This document shows positions 1 to 4,919 of a stretch of DNA of 5,724 bases, piece by piece. The stretch lies in contig CAMSEJ010000170.1 in assembly GCA_947057405.1 (NCBI GenBank), forward strand, positions 1 to 5,724, written 5' to 3'. The position numbers and the translations under genes were made by a program. Every line of letters begins with the position of its first letter. Within the stretch, counting starts at the first letter, position 1. Under the pieces are notes generated by a model. It ran no database searches. It saw nothing but the letters and a program-made list of their open reading frames with translations, and was not told the origin of the DNA. The stretch comes from an uncultured Roseburia sp. (GTDB lineage Bacteria; Bacillota; Clostridia; Lachnospirales; Lachnospiraceae).

Positions 1-10
1 GGCAGGGCAA

Positions 11-44
11 ACCGGAACCGCGCCATGGACGGCGCGTTTCCGGT
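11..44. repeat. GC-rich long hairpin without a T-tract
   Basis: ACCGGAA (11-17) pairs with TTCCGGT (38-44) and CGCGCC (19-24) pairs with GGCGCG (31-36). One C/T mismatch separates the two stem parts, and a six-base loop closes the structure. Neither side is followed by a T-run, so it is not a standard intrinsic terminator. It could be a REP-like element, a processed RNA end, or a palindrome at the end of a gene that lies mostly outside the window. The structure is directly visible; its role is not. Confidence 0.6.
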
Positions 45-194
45 GGTTGCGTCAGTATGAGAATACCAAAACGGGATGCTTTAGAGCCCCTTAGCCCCTG
101 AACACAGACCCAGCCGCACATCCTTCCCTCTGACTGACGGCCCCTTTGCCATCCACTCCTTATAGTTCGCTGTAGTACTAACATAAATTCATTC

Positions 195-230
195 TAAAAC
201 CGTTTTATGTTTCTATTGTAAAACCGTTTC
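195..230. promoter_or_regulatory. Repeated AAAACCGTTT motif, possible paired operator
   Basis: TAAAACCGTTT occurs at 195-205 and again at 219-229, so the copies start 24 bases apart, a little over two helical turns. The first copy extends to AAAACCGTTTT, a palindrome around one central base. Two phased palindromic sites are typical of a dimeric repressor or a LacI/CcpA-like binding region, but no promoter or target gene can be assigned with confidence. A gene left of the window on the minus strand would be the natural target. Confidence 0.3.
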
Positions 231-257
231 GGCAGAATGTCTAATACCTGTGCCGAA
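228..257 (-). terminator. Weak candidate terminator for the four-gene operon
   Basis: On the minus strand TTCGGCA (257-251) pairs with TGCCGAA (234-228) across a 16-base loop. It is followed after ACGG by TTTT. It lies about 57 bases past the LysR stop codon. The stem is only 7 bp and the T-run is short and offset, so it may instead be a binding palindrome associated with the adjacent AAAACCGTTT repeat. Confidence 0.25.
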
Positions 258-313
258 TCATAAGAAATGCCTCAAACGTATCGCAAAGACCGCTGCAGCT
301 ACTTTAAACATGC

Positions 314-1195
314 TCAGAGCGTGTCTGAAAAATGCGTTCTGACCAATGCAAGAAACCTTGACATGGCCTGCGACAATACCTGATTTTTCTTCCACGCCAA
401 AACACAGCCGCTCACAAGCTCCGGCTCCAAAGGACGCATGCAAAGCATTTCATTGCTGACGGAAAACCCCATTCCCATTGCAATTCCAATCCCGCTCTCC
501 ACCATAACCTGCTGATTATAATGGGACAGGTTACACATAGAAGCAATCTCCATTTTATCCCGGTCGTCCCCAAACCAATGTTCCAGTTCATTCCTTACGG
601 CTCTGCGCTTTGCCACAATCAGCGGAATGCCCGCCAAATCCTTTGGCGTGATTTTTTTCTTTTCTGCCAGCGGATCATCCCTGCGCATCAGCGCCATAAA
701 GCTTTCCTTAAGCGGCATCCGTATAAAATGATACCGGCTAATCTCCACCGGCTCCAGCAAAAGGCCCAGATCCAGGCTGCCGTTTTCCAGCCGTTCTTTT
801 ACATCATCCGCAATCGCCGTGCAGATGTCAAAAGTCACATCGGGATATATTTGCCGGAACAACGCAATCCGGTCACAAAGCGGCTTCATATTCTGCGTTT
901 CTCCGCACCCGATGGAAATTTCCCCCAAAACAGCTTCTTTGCCGTGCTTTAATTCCCGCTCCGTCTTCTGCGCCAGATCAGCCATTTCCTGCGCGCGCCG
1001 CCGCAGAAGCATCCCTTCTTCCGTCAGGCGCACCGCATGCCCGCCCCTGTAAAACAGCTTCACCCCCAGTTCCTGTTCCAGCTGCATCAACTGGCGGGAA
1101 AGCGTCGGCTGCGTAATATGCAAAAGCGCCGCCGCCCGCGTAATATTTTCCTCCTCTGCAACGGCGAGAAAATACTGCAAAACGCGAAGTTCCAT
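314..1195 (-). CDS. LysR-family transcriptional regulator
   Basis: A 293-residue LysR-type regulator of normal family length. The N-terminal winged helix-turn-helix spans residues 1-60 (MELRVLQYFLAVAEEENITR at the start, recognition helix around TQPTLSRQLMQLEQELG at 28-44, then the LTEEG turn at 58-61). A linker helix at 62-88 leads into the periplasmic-binding-protein-like effector domain (about 90-293), with the usual LDLGLLLEP strand-turn at 141-149 and GIGIAMGM at 235-242. I chose the ATG at 1195 because GGGAGG (1207-1202) sits six bases upstream; the in-frame ATG at 1201 abuts that site and is too close. It is the last gene of a four-gene minus-strand operon, 20 bases after the upstream acetyltransferase. 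That placement is unusual for a LysR gene, which is commonly divergent from its target. The co-inducer and targets cannot be read from sequence. Confidence 0.95.
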   Translation of the reverse strand: MELRVLQYFLAVAEEENITRAAALLHITQPTLSRQLMQLEQELGVKLFYRGGHAVRLTEEGMLLRRRAQEMADLAQKTERELKHGKEAVLGEISIGCGETQNMKPLCDRIALFRQIYPDVTFDICTAIADDVKERLENGSLDLGLLLEPVEISRYHFIRMPLKESFMALMRRDDPLAEKKKITPKDLAGIPLIVAKRRAVRNELEHWFGDDRDKMEIASMCNLSHYNQQVMVESGIGIAMGMGFSVSNEMLCMRPLEPELVSGCVLAWKKNQVLSQAMSRFLALVRTHFSDTL

Positions 1196-1215
1196 CTCCA
1201 TCCTCCCGCTGTGTC

Positions 1216-1647
1216 CTATTTTTTCTCCCACTCCATAAAAATCTCGGCTTCTTTTGTCCGCTCATCCACCGCTTCCCCACGGCGCAAAAAACCTTCCCTT
1301 TGGTAAAACCGCACCGCGCGTTCATTTTTCCGGTAAACATGCAGCGTCAAACGTTCTTTTTTCTCCTTGGCGAAGCAAAGTAGCCGCTTCCCGATTCCGT
1401 TTGACTGCGCCTGCCCGCACACAAAAATCCCGGCAATATAATTGTCCGTCATCCCAAGAAAGCCGGCTATCGCTGCGTCGTTTTCCGCTTCATATACATA
1501 AACCTCTGCTTTGGGAAGCAGTTCCTGTACGGCCGCGGCATTCTTCCGCCAGTACTCCTCTGAAATAAAATCATGCGCCTTCACGTTGGTTTCCAGCCAG
1601 ATCCGCATCACCTCCGGCAGATCCGCTTTTTCCATGCTCCGAATCAT
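1216..1647 (-). CDS. GNAT N-acetyltransferase, YiaC/YjaB-like
   Basis: A 143-residue acetyltransferase expected to transfer acetyl from acetyl-CoA to an amine. The GNAT fold is visible in order: MIRSMEKADLPEVMRIWLE (strand 1, helix 1), AHDFISEEYW at 24-33, the beta4/motif A region IAGIFVCGQAQSNGIGKRLL with the acetyl-CoA loop Q81-x-x-G84-x-G86, and NERAVRFYQREGF at 108-120 with Tyr115 as the usual general acid. From memory, the N-terminal half (IRxxxxxxLPxxxxxWLE, then HxFIxxxYW) resembles E. coli YiaC and YjaB. YiaC has been reported as a protein-lysine acetyltransferase, but the substrate here is unknown. The ATG at 1647 is preceded by AAGGAG (1660-1655) seven bases away, so the longer frame from 1692 is rejected. 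It lies 19 bases after the TetR gene and 20 before the LysR gene. Confidence 0.92.
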   Translation of the reverse strand: MIRSMEKADLPEVMRIWLETNVKAHDFISEEYWRKNAAAVQELLPKAEVYVYEAENDAAIAGFLGMTDNYIAGIFVCGQAQSNGIGKRLLCFAKEKKERLTLHVYRKNERAVRFYQREGFLRRGEAVDERTKEAEIFMEWEKK

Positions 1648-1666
1648 AATCCGTCTCCTTTTCTTA

Positions 1667-2254
1667 CTATATTGTATTTTCATATGCGCCATAATCCGGC
1701 GCGCCGCCTAACAGCATCTGCCGGACGGTTTTTACATAAAACTCCGCTTCCGCCTCCCCGAGCGGTATAACGCGCGACCACATCCGAAGCCCCTGATAAT
1801 AATACAAAATCAAATCGGCCGCCTGCGCGGGATTGACCTTCTGAAAGCCGTCGGTTTCCATCCCGTATCGGATCAAGGCTTCCCAGCGCGCTTTGGCGCG
1901 CCCGGTTATCCGGGTAAACAGCGCTTCGTTTCCGAGGCTGGCATATTCATAAATGGCAAGGCTTAAGGAATGCTCTCTGTCTGAAATTTCCTGCATAATC
2001 ACGCGCAGCATATCGTCTAAAATCACCCGGGCGCGCTCTCCTGTCCGGATGCGGTCTTCTACTGCGTATTCTTCTGTCAGAATTTCGGAAAAAATCTCAC
2101 CCGTACCGGAGTAGTAGCGGTAAAGCCCGCCCCTGCTTAATCCTGTCTGTTCACAGAGATCGGACATGGTCACTTGTTTAAACCCTTTCGCGGCAAATAA
2201 TTCATACGCCGCAGCACGGATTTTTTCTTTGGTTTTTTCTGCTTTTGCGCCCAT
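1667..2254 (-). CDS. TetR/AcrR-family transcriptional regulator
   Basis: A 195-residue TetR-type repressor, normal for the family. The N-terminal DNA-binding domain is clear: KEKIRAAAYELFAAKGFKQV (10-28), then VTMSDLCEQTGLSRGGLYRYY (28-48) forming the helix-turn-helix. The remaining helical domain (about 55-195) is divergent, as is normal for ligand-binding and dimerisation parts, so the ligand cannot be predicted. The ATG at 2254 begins one base after the TAA stop of the upstream acetyltransferase (sequence TAATATG). Its own site is weak (GGA eight bases away, GGGGAG thirteen away), so its translation is probably coupled to the gene before it. Because it sits second in an operon whose promoter carries palindromes, autoregulation of the whole operon is a reasonable inference. 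Confidence 0.94.
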   Translation of the reverse strand: MGAKAEKTKEKIRAAAYELFAAKGFKQVTMSDLCEQTGLSRGGLYRYYSGTGEIFSEILTEEYAVEDRIRTGERARVILDDMLRVIMQEISDREHSLSLAIYEYASLGNEALFTRITGRAKARWEALIRYGMETDGFQKVNPAQAADLILYYYQGLRMWSRVIPLGEAEAEFYVKTVRQMLLGGAPDYGAYENTI

Positions 2255-2255
2255 A

Positions 2256-2774
2256 TTACAAATCCAGCTCCCCGGGCAGAAGGGAATAAATCCGATAAGA
2301 AAGAACCCTGCCGTTTTTATATATGCCGTCCCGCATGGTGCCTTCACAGGTAAAGCCTGCTTTTTCCAGCACGCCTTTGGACGCCGCGTTGCTGTCAAAC
2401 GGTTCGGCATAGATGCGCCGCAAATCAAACGCCGCAAACGCTTCCCGGCAAATCATGCGCACTGCCTGCGACATAATGCCGCGCCGCCAGTATTCCTCAG
2501 AAAGCCAGTAACCCAGTTCGGCCGATTTTTCAAATACATCGTCCTGTAAAAATATACCGATGCTGCCCGCCGCTTTCCCGTTTACTACAATGGCGCGTGC
2601 TATCTGGTTTTTGCCCTCTTTGTCTATACAGTCATTGATGTACCACTCCGCGTCCTCAAGGCGGTAAGGGTACGGAAAGGTGTTGCGCAGGTTCTTTGCA
2701 ATATTCGGGTTGTTGGCTGCCGCCGCTATATGGGGCGCGTCTTCCTTTTGCCAGCTTCTTAATATAAAATGCAT
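2256..2774 (-). CDS. GNAT N-acetyltransferase, RimJ/RimL (Acetyltransf_3) type
   Basis: A 172-residue acetyltransferase of the RimJ/RimL group, which acetylates ribosomal-protein N-termini, small amines or antibiotics depending on the member. Visible family features are ILRSWQKEDAPHIAAAANNP at 4-23, the ELGYWLSEEYWRRGIMSQAV block at 86-105 (strand 4 and acetyl-CoA loop; this group often has RGIM/GKGIM in place of RGxG), SNAASKGVLEKAGF at 128-141, and a closing VLSYRIYSLL at 157-166. The ATG at 2774 has an excellent AAGGGAGG site (on the complement of 2782-2789) seven bases upstream. It is the first gene of the four-gene operon; the promoter is some 43 bases upstream of the start codon and the stop is one base from the TetR start. 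Substrate unknown; inclusion with two regulators suggests a ligand-induced detoxification or modification role, which is inference. Confidence 0.93.
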   Translation of the reverse strand: MHFILRSWQKEDAPHIAAAANNPNIAKNLRNTFPYPYRLEDAEWYINDCIDKEGKNQIARAIVVNGKAAGSIGIFLQDDVFEKSAELGYWLSEEYWRRGIMSQAVRMICREAFAAFDLRRIYAEPFDSNAASKGVLEKAGFTCEGTMRDGIYKNGRVLSYRIYSLLPGELDL

Positions 2775-2798
2775 GTGTGATCCTCCCTTTCAAAAAGC

Positions 2799-2810
2799 GA
2801 CATAATTGTC
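2799..2810 (-). promoter_or_regulatory. Candidate operator at the transcription start
   Basis: On the minus strand GACAATTATGTC has inverted arms GACA and TGTC around four bases. It is flanked at matching distance by A-runs upstream and T-runs downstream. It falls at about +1 to +12 relative to the start expected from the promoter, where repressor binding would block initiation. The encoded TetR protein is the obvious candidate binder, but this is not shown. Confidence 0.35.
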
Positions 2811-2816
2811 TTTTTT

Positions 2817-2845
2817 AAGATAACGCATGACCGCCGGATTGTCAA
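2817..2845 (-). promoter_or_regulatory. Sigma-A-type promoter of the GNAT-TetR-GNAT-LysR operon
   Basis: Reading the minus strand, a consensus -35 TTGACA (2845-2840) is followed after exactly 17 bases by TATCTT (2822-2817), four of six bases matching TATAAT. Transcription would start near 2810, giving a leader of about 35 bases before the GNAT start at 2774. Confidence 0.75.
2828..2844 (-). promoter_or_regulatory. Second candidate operator overlapping the -35 box
   Basis: TGACAATCCGGCGGTCA on the minus strand has four-base inverted arms TGAC and GTCA, and a CCG core around the centre. It overlaps the -35 hexamer and the spacer, a standard place for a TetR-type repressor. The inner positions do not pair, so the palindrome is imperfect. 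Confidence 0.3.
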
Positions 2846-2932
2846 TACATCCGAAAATAAATTGATTCTAAAACGAAAAAAGGAAAAATTCTGTTTACTG
2901 TTTTTTACCGATATTTTTTTCCGCGTCAGGAT

Positions 2933-3181
2933 GATACTCACCGGCCTTTCTTCGTGTTCCTTACCATTTGTAATATGCGTTATAATCGTATTTATAAATC
3001 CTTTCAGATCTTTCAATTCATCATCCGACAATTCCTGCGCCTCATGCAGCCGCAATACTTTATCCCTGAAATATTCCAAATCCTCCACTGCACCCTCAAT
3101 GCTGTTTTCTGTCACAATATTCTTTTCATATCTTGCAATATAAAATAGGATGTAAGGAAACAGACGTTTTTCAGCAATGTA
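2933..3181 (-). pseudogene. C-terminal remnant of an unrecognised protein
   Basis: A minus-strand frame is open from just after a TAA at 3182-3184, with protein-like composition for about 83 codons. It begins YIAEKRLFPYILFYIARYEK and continues through acidic helices such as EDLEYFRDKVLRLHEAQELS and DDELKDLKGFINTIITHITN. After VSIIL (about 2933) the sequence turns low in complexity and runs into the next promoter and gene, so the original end is probably lost. There is a GTG at 3115 but no good ribosome binding site, and the coding character extends upstream of it. I therefore read this as a fragment truncated at both ends and not as a 118-residue gene. It vaguely recalls C-terminal helical regions of lachnospiral nuclease/transposase-like proteins, but I cannot name a family. 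Confidence 0.45.
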
Positions 3182-3185
3182 TTAG

Positions 3186-3299
3186 ACGATAAAATCAGCG
3201 AAAGCAGTAAAAGGTAAAAAGCTGACTGCAAGCTGGGCAAAGGACAAGATAGTATCGAAAGCTAAAGACAGGCAAAAAGTATTATGTAGTTGTCTATAA
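3186..3299 (+). pseudogene. Lysine-rich C-terminal tail remnant, plus strand
   Basis: After a TAG at 3183-3185 a plus-strand frame of 37 codons runs to TAA at 3297-3299. It includes KAVKGKKLTASWAKDKIVSK and ends KAKDRQKVLCSCL. There is no start codon or ribosome binding site for it. The basic, alanine-rich character resembles tails of mobilisation or DNA-binding proteins in integrative elements. It ends inside the left arm of the large hairpin at 3289-3336. It abuts the minus-strand remnant almost exactly at 3182-3186, suggesting a rearrangement junction there. Identity unknown. Confidence 0.3.
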
Positions 3300-3336
3300 A
3301 TCTATGCTCCATTCGGAGCAAGTATTTATAGACAAC
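3289..3336. repeat. Long two-part perfect hairpin
   Basis: GTTGTCTATAAAT (3289-3301) is the exact reverse complement of ATTTATAGACAAC (3324-3336). Inside it TGCTCC (3305-3310) pairs exactly with GGAGCA (3315-3320) across an ATTC loop, with a 3x3 internal loop between the stem parts. That is 19 paired bases in 48. It lies about 140 bases upstream of the replication-initiator-like pseudogene, on whose side it could act as a leader RNA, attenuator or replication/transfer site of the former element. No T-run follows on either strand, which argues against a simple terminator. Confidence 0.8.
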
Positions 3337-3473
3337 CACCGCAACACCGCGTAAATCAAGGTTTTCTTGAAACACGAAACCAAAACGCAAAGCCCTATAA
3401 TCACATGGTAAACGCCTTTTCCTCACGGAACGGATGTTTTTCATTATCCGGACAGACGAAGGGAGTTGATAAC

Positions 3474-3787
3474 ACGGCAGTATTCCGGGTGGAAAAAACA
3501 GGGGGCTATATAGTTATATCAAACCGCCACCTACGCAACCCCAACTTAACCCTAAAGGCTAAAGGGCTGCTTTCCCAAATATTGTCCCTGCCGGAAAATT
3601 GGAAATACGCCTTAAAAGGCTTATCCAGTATCAACAAGGAAAGCACTGACGCTATCCGTACCGCCGTATGGATACTGGAAAGGCCGGGTACATCACACGC
3701 AGTACGGGCTTTCCGGACGGAATTATTTGCGCTTTAAGCTGTTTTCATCTGACAAATTTGCTGAAATTCGGCTATACTTTTTTATGA
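3474..3787 (+). pseudogene. Replication-initiator-like protein (Tn1549-type element), disrupted
   Basis: The N-terminal part AVFRVEKTGGYIVISNRHLR, then LTLKAKGLLSQILSLPENW and a helix-turn-helix-like KGLSSINKESTDAIRTAVWILE, matches the pattern I know from helix-turn-helix/replication-initiator proteins (DUF6017-like) of Tn1549-type integrative elements. Two lesions are visible. First, GGGAG (3461-3465) is followed after eight bases by ACG (3474) where such genes have ATG, so the start appears lost; the in-frame ATG at 3405 has no matching site. Second, at about 3678-3683 CTGGAAAGGCC lacks one A, so the expected LEKAGYITRS is split: frame 1 reads LERPGTSH, while the next frame gives AGYITRSTGFPDG. 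The rest of the protein (normally a few hundred residues) is missing. Family assignment is from memory; the lesions are inferred from the expected motif. Confidence 0.65.
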
Positions 3788-4019
3788 GATAGCGTATAAT
3801 GAAGAAGGCGAAGAAATCTACTTAGACATTTACTGTGCAGGCTCAGGTCCTTCAGTTAGCGGTATACAGGATAAAAAATCCAGAACAGCGGCAAAGGCTT
3901 TGATAAATTATGTCTGGCAAGCCGAACCGGTTAACTACACACATAAAGCTTACTATTTAGACGGACCTTCTGCGCCATATCCCAATGCGACAAAAAGCAC
4001 CAGCCATTCCTGGCTGATG
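3765..4019 (+). pseudogene. Unrecognised plus-strand coding remnant
   Basis: Immediately after the initiator-like remnant, another plus frame is open from a TGA at 3762-3764. It has strongly protein-like sequence: FYEIAYNEEGEEIYLDIYCA, then GSGPSVSGI, KSRTAAKALINYVWQAEP and THKAYYLDGPSAPYP. It lacks a start codon with a ribosome binding site (only a TTG at 3900 without one), and it runs into the terminator and 3' end of the oppositely oriented XRE gene. The frame stays open to 4181, but past about 4000 it is antisense to the terminator and that gene. I see no family signature. It may be part of the same decayed element or a separate deleted gene. Confidence 0.35.
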
Positions 4020-4020
4020 C
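3992..4020 (-). terminator. Intrinsic terminator of the XRE regulator gene
   Basis: On the minus strand GCA-T-CAGCCA (4020-4011) pairs with TGGCTG-G-TGC (4006-3997) across GGAA, with one mismatch. It is followed directly by TTTTT (3996-3992). It sits about 28 bases past the TAG stop at 4049. Confidence 0.75.
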
Positions 4021-4048
4021 CCTTACAAGATAACGACAATCAACAAAA

Positions 4049-4510
4049 CTATTTCCCGTTTTCTTTCCTGCCCTTCCAAACAGATGCTAAAATATCTTTA
4101 AGAACCAAGAAAGCGTCCAGTTCATTGTATCCATATTCCTTTTCCAAGCTTTTCAATAATCGATCCATTTCCACCGCATAACAGGCCGTATCTACTTCAT
4201 CCTGGTATCTGGATAATATCGGGTATTTTTTGCCCCATGCCTTTGTCCAGTCTACCTTTTCCGTTACTTCTTCACTCGTCCTGTCAATTACTTCCAGTAT
4301 CTCTTTGATGTCAATATCAAACTCCACCAGTTCATCCAGCGAGAGTCCATACAAAACCGCCAGCTTTTTTGACTGGCAGATATCCGGAAGCGTTTCATCT
4401 GTTTCCCATTTCGAGATTGTCTGCCTGCTTACCCCTAGCTTTTCAGCAACCTCTTCCTGTGACAGCCCTTTTTTCTTCCGTGCATGAAATAAATGATTTC
4501 CTAAACTCAT
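4049..4510 (-). CDS. XRE-family helix-turn-helix transcriptional regulator
   Basis: A 153-residue protein with an N-terminal Cro/CI-type DNA-binding domain: LFHARKKKGLSQEEVAEKLG at 7-26, then VSRQTISKWETDETLPDICQ at 27-46 and LSLDELVEFD at 56-65. The C-terminal part (about 66-153) is helical and charged, with WTKAWGKKYPILSRYQDEVD at 88-107 and ELDAFLVLKDILASVWK at 130-146; I recall this layout from clostridial regulators but know no ligand. The ATG at 4510 has AGGA nine bases upstream. The same frame is open to 4651, but that part overlaps what looks like another gene's remnant and lacks regulator homology. A strong terminator follows. It is intact amid decayed genes, so it is either under selection or recently arrived. 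The protein probably acts as a repressor; its target is not visible. Confidence 0.92.
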   Translation of the reverse strand: MSLGNHLFHARKKKGLSQEEVAEKLGVSRQTISKWETDETLPDICQSKKLAVLYGLSLDELVEFDIDIKEILEVIDRTSEEVTEKVDWTKAWGKKYPILSRYQDEVDTACYAVEMDRLLKSLEKEYGYNELDAFLVLKDILASVWKGRKENGK

Positions 4511-4541
4511 GGCATTACATCCTAACATGTGATATGCCTTG

Positions 4542-4547
4542 ATTATA
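4542..4547 (-). promoter_or_regulatory. Possible -10 box for the XRE regulator
   Basis: A perfect TATAAT lies on the minus strand 31 bases upstream of the ATG at 4510. No recognisable -35 hexamer lies at 16-18 bases; TTGGTG lies 21 bases away. It overlaps the stop of the upstream remnant (TAA at 4543-4545), so it may be coincidental. Confidence 0.3.
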
Positions 4548-4817
4548 ATACTCCCACTGCCCGGATACCACCAACAAAACCGTACTGTTCTGCCCGTTTT
4601 ATTAACATCAGCCTCTCCCTTTGCCTTCCGCTCCTGATAAGCACCGTCCACCGAATATCCCGCAAATCCGGAATTTCTTCTAAATCAATTCCAAAGCCCT
4701 TTTATAAAGCGGATCCATCTCACAGCCGCAGCTTCCACATTCCTTATCCGCCTGCTTAATTACTGATATTAAAACATCCCTGTCAAATTTTCCGTCTAAC
4801 CATTGCTGTAATATTTC
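4543..4817 (-). pseudogene. Frameshifted Cys-rich small-protein remnant
   Basis: Two minus-strand frames join into one protein-like stretch. The first, from after TAA at 4818-4820, reads EILQQWLDGKFDRDVLISVI and then KQADKECGSCGCEMDPLYKR before a TAG at 4680-4682. The second, shifted near 4690-4705, reads GIDLEEIPDLRDIRWTVLIR and then QRERLMLIKRAEQYGFVGGI up to TAA at 4543. The CGSCGC cluster could bind a metal or be the edge of a redox motif. No start codon with a ribosome binding site is present, so the 5' end is missing as well. The competing third frame through 4651-4510 continues into the XRE gene but looks less protein-like. I do not recognise the family. Confidence 0.35.
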
Positions 4818-4829
4818 TTACAGGACGAC

Positions 4830-4870
4830 AAAAAGCAGGCTACCCATTTCTTATGTTCCTGCTTTTCTTT
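4830..4870 (-). terminator. Intrinsic terminator of the ATPase/nuclease operon, possibly bidirectional
   Basis: AAAAGCAGG (4831-4839) and CCTGCTTTT (4858-4866) are exact inverse complements around an 18-base loop. On the minus strand the stem ends in TTTTT (4834-4830), about 53 bases past the TAA at 4920. On the plus strand TTTTCTTTT follows the stem as well, so it could stop transcription both ways and insulate the operon from the XRE region. Confidence 0.75.
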
Positions 4871-4919
4871 TGAATCTTAAATTTACTGCTAATATTTTTT
4901 CATGGTCTTATTACACAAC

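Larger units (their letters stand above)
1..313. other. Non-coding region downstream of the LysR gene; no convincing gene
   Basis: No reading frame here has a believable start, ribosome binding site and length together. Plus frame 1 is open from the left edge to a TGA at 58-60 and could be the last 19 codons of a gene entering from the left. Its arms coincide with a GC-rich hairpin, so the coding reading is weak. On the minus strand an AAGGAG at about 157-162 precedes a 23-codon frame starting at 153; the spacing is only 3 bases and nothing in the peptide is recognisable. The region also holds the perfect 8-base palindrome TAGTACTA (173-180) and two copies of an AAAACCGTTT motif, listed separately. 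Confidence 0.5.

Noticed and set aside
1196..1231. Longer N-terminus for the LysR protein
   Set aside because: It would overlap the upstream gene's end, and the GGGAGG site is correctly spaced only for the ATG at 1195.
978..1340. Alternative minus-strand frame of 120 residues
   Set aside because: Out of frame with the LysR and GNAT genes, overlaps both, and has no domain-like sequence.
521..1568. Several plus-strand open frames across the LysR and acetyltransferase genes
   Set aside because: They are antisense to well-supported genes, lack ribosome binding sites and have low-complexity His/Pro/Arg-rich translations.
2255..2437. Longer N-terminus for the TetR protein
   Set aside because: It would be a shadow of the acetyltransferase frame; TetR homology starts at MGAKAEKT with a TAATATG junction.
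2759..3115. Intact 118-residue gene starting at GTG
   Set aside because: No ribosome binding site, coding character extends upstream of the GTG, and the 3' part runs through a promoter into another gene.
3396..3401. TATAAT as a plus-strand promoter for the initiator-like remnant
   Set aside because: The best -35 candidate (TTGAAA) is 23 bases away, too far for a normal promoter.
3137..4020. CRISPR array or tandem repeats
   Set aside because: No regularly spaced identical repeats are present; the only strong repeat is the single hairpin at 3289-3336.
4511..4651. 47-residue N-terminal extension of the XRE regulator
   Set aside because: The added residues do not resemble XRE proteins, and an AGGA site precedes the ATG at 4510.
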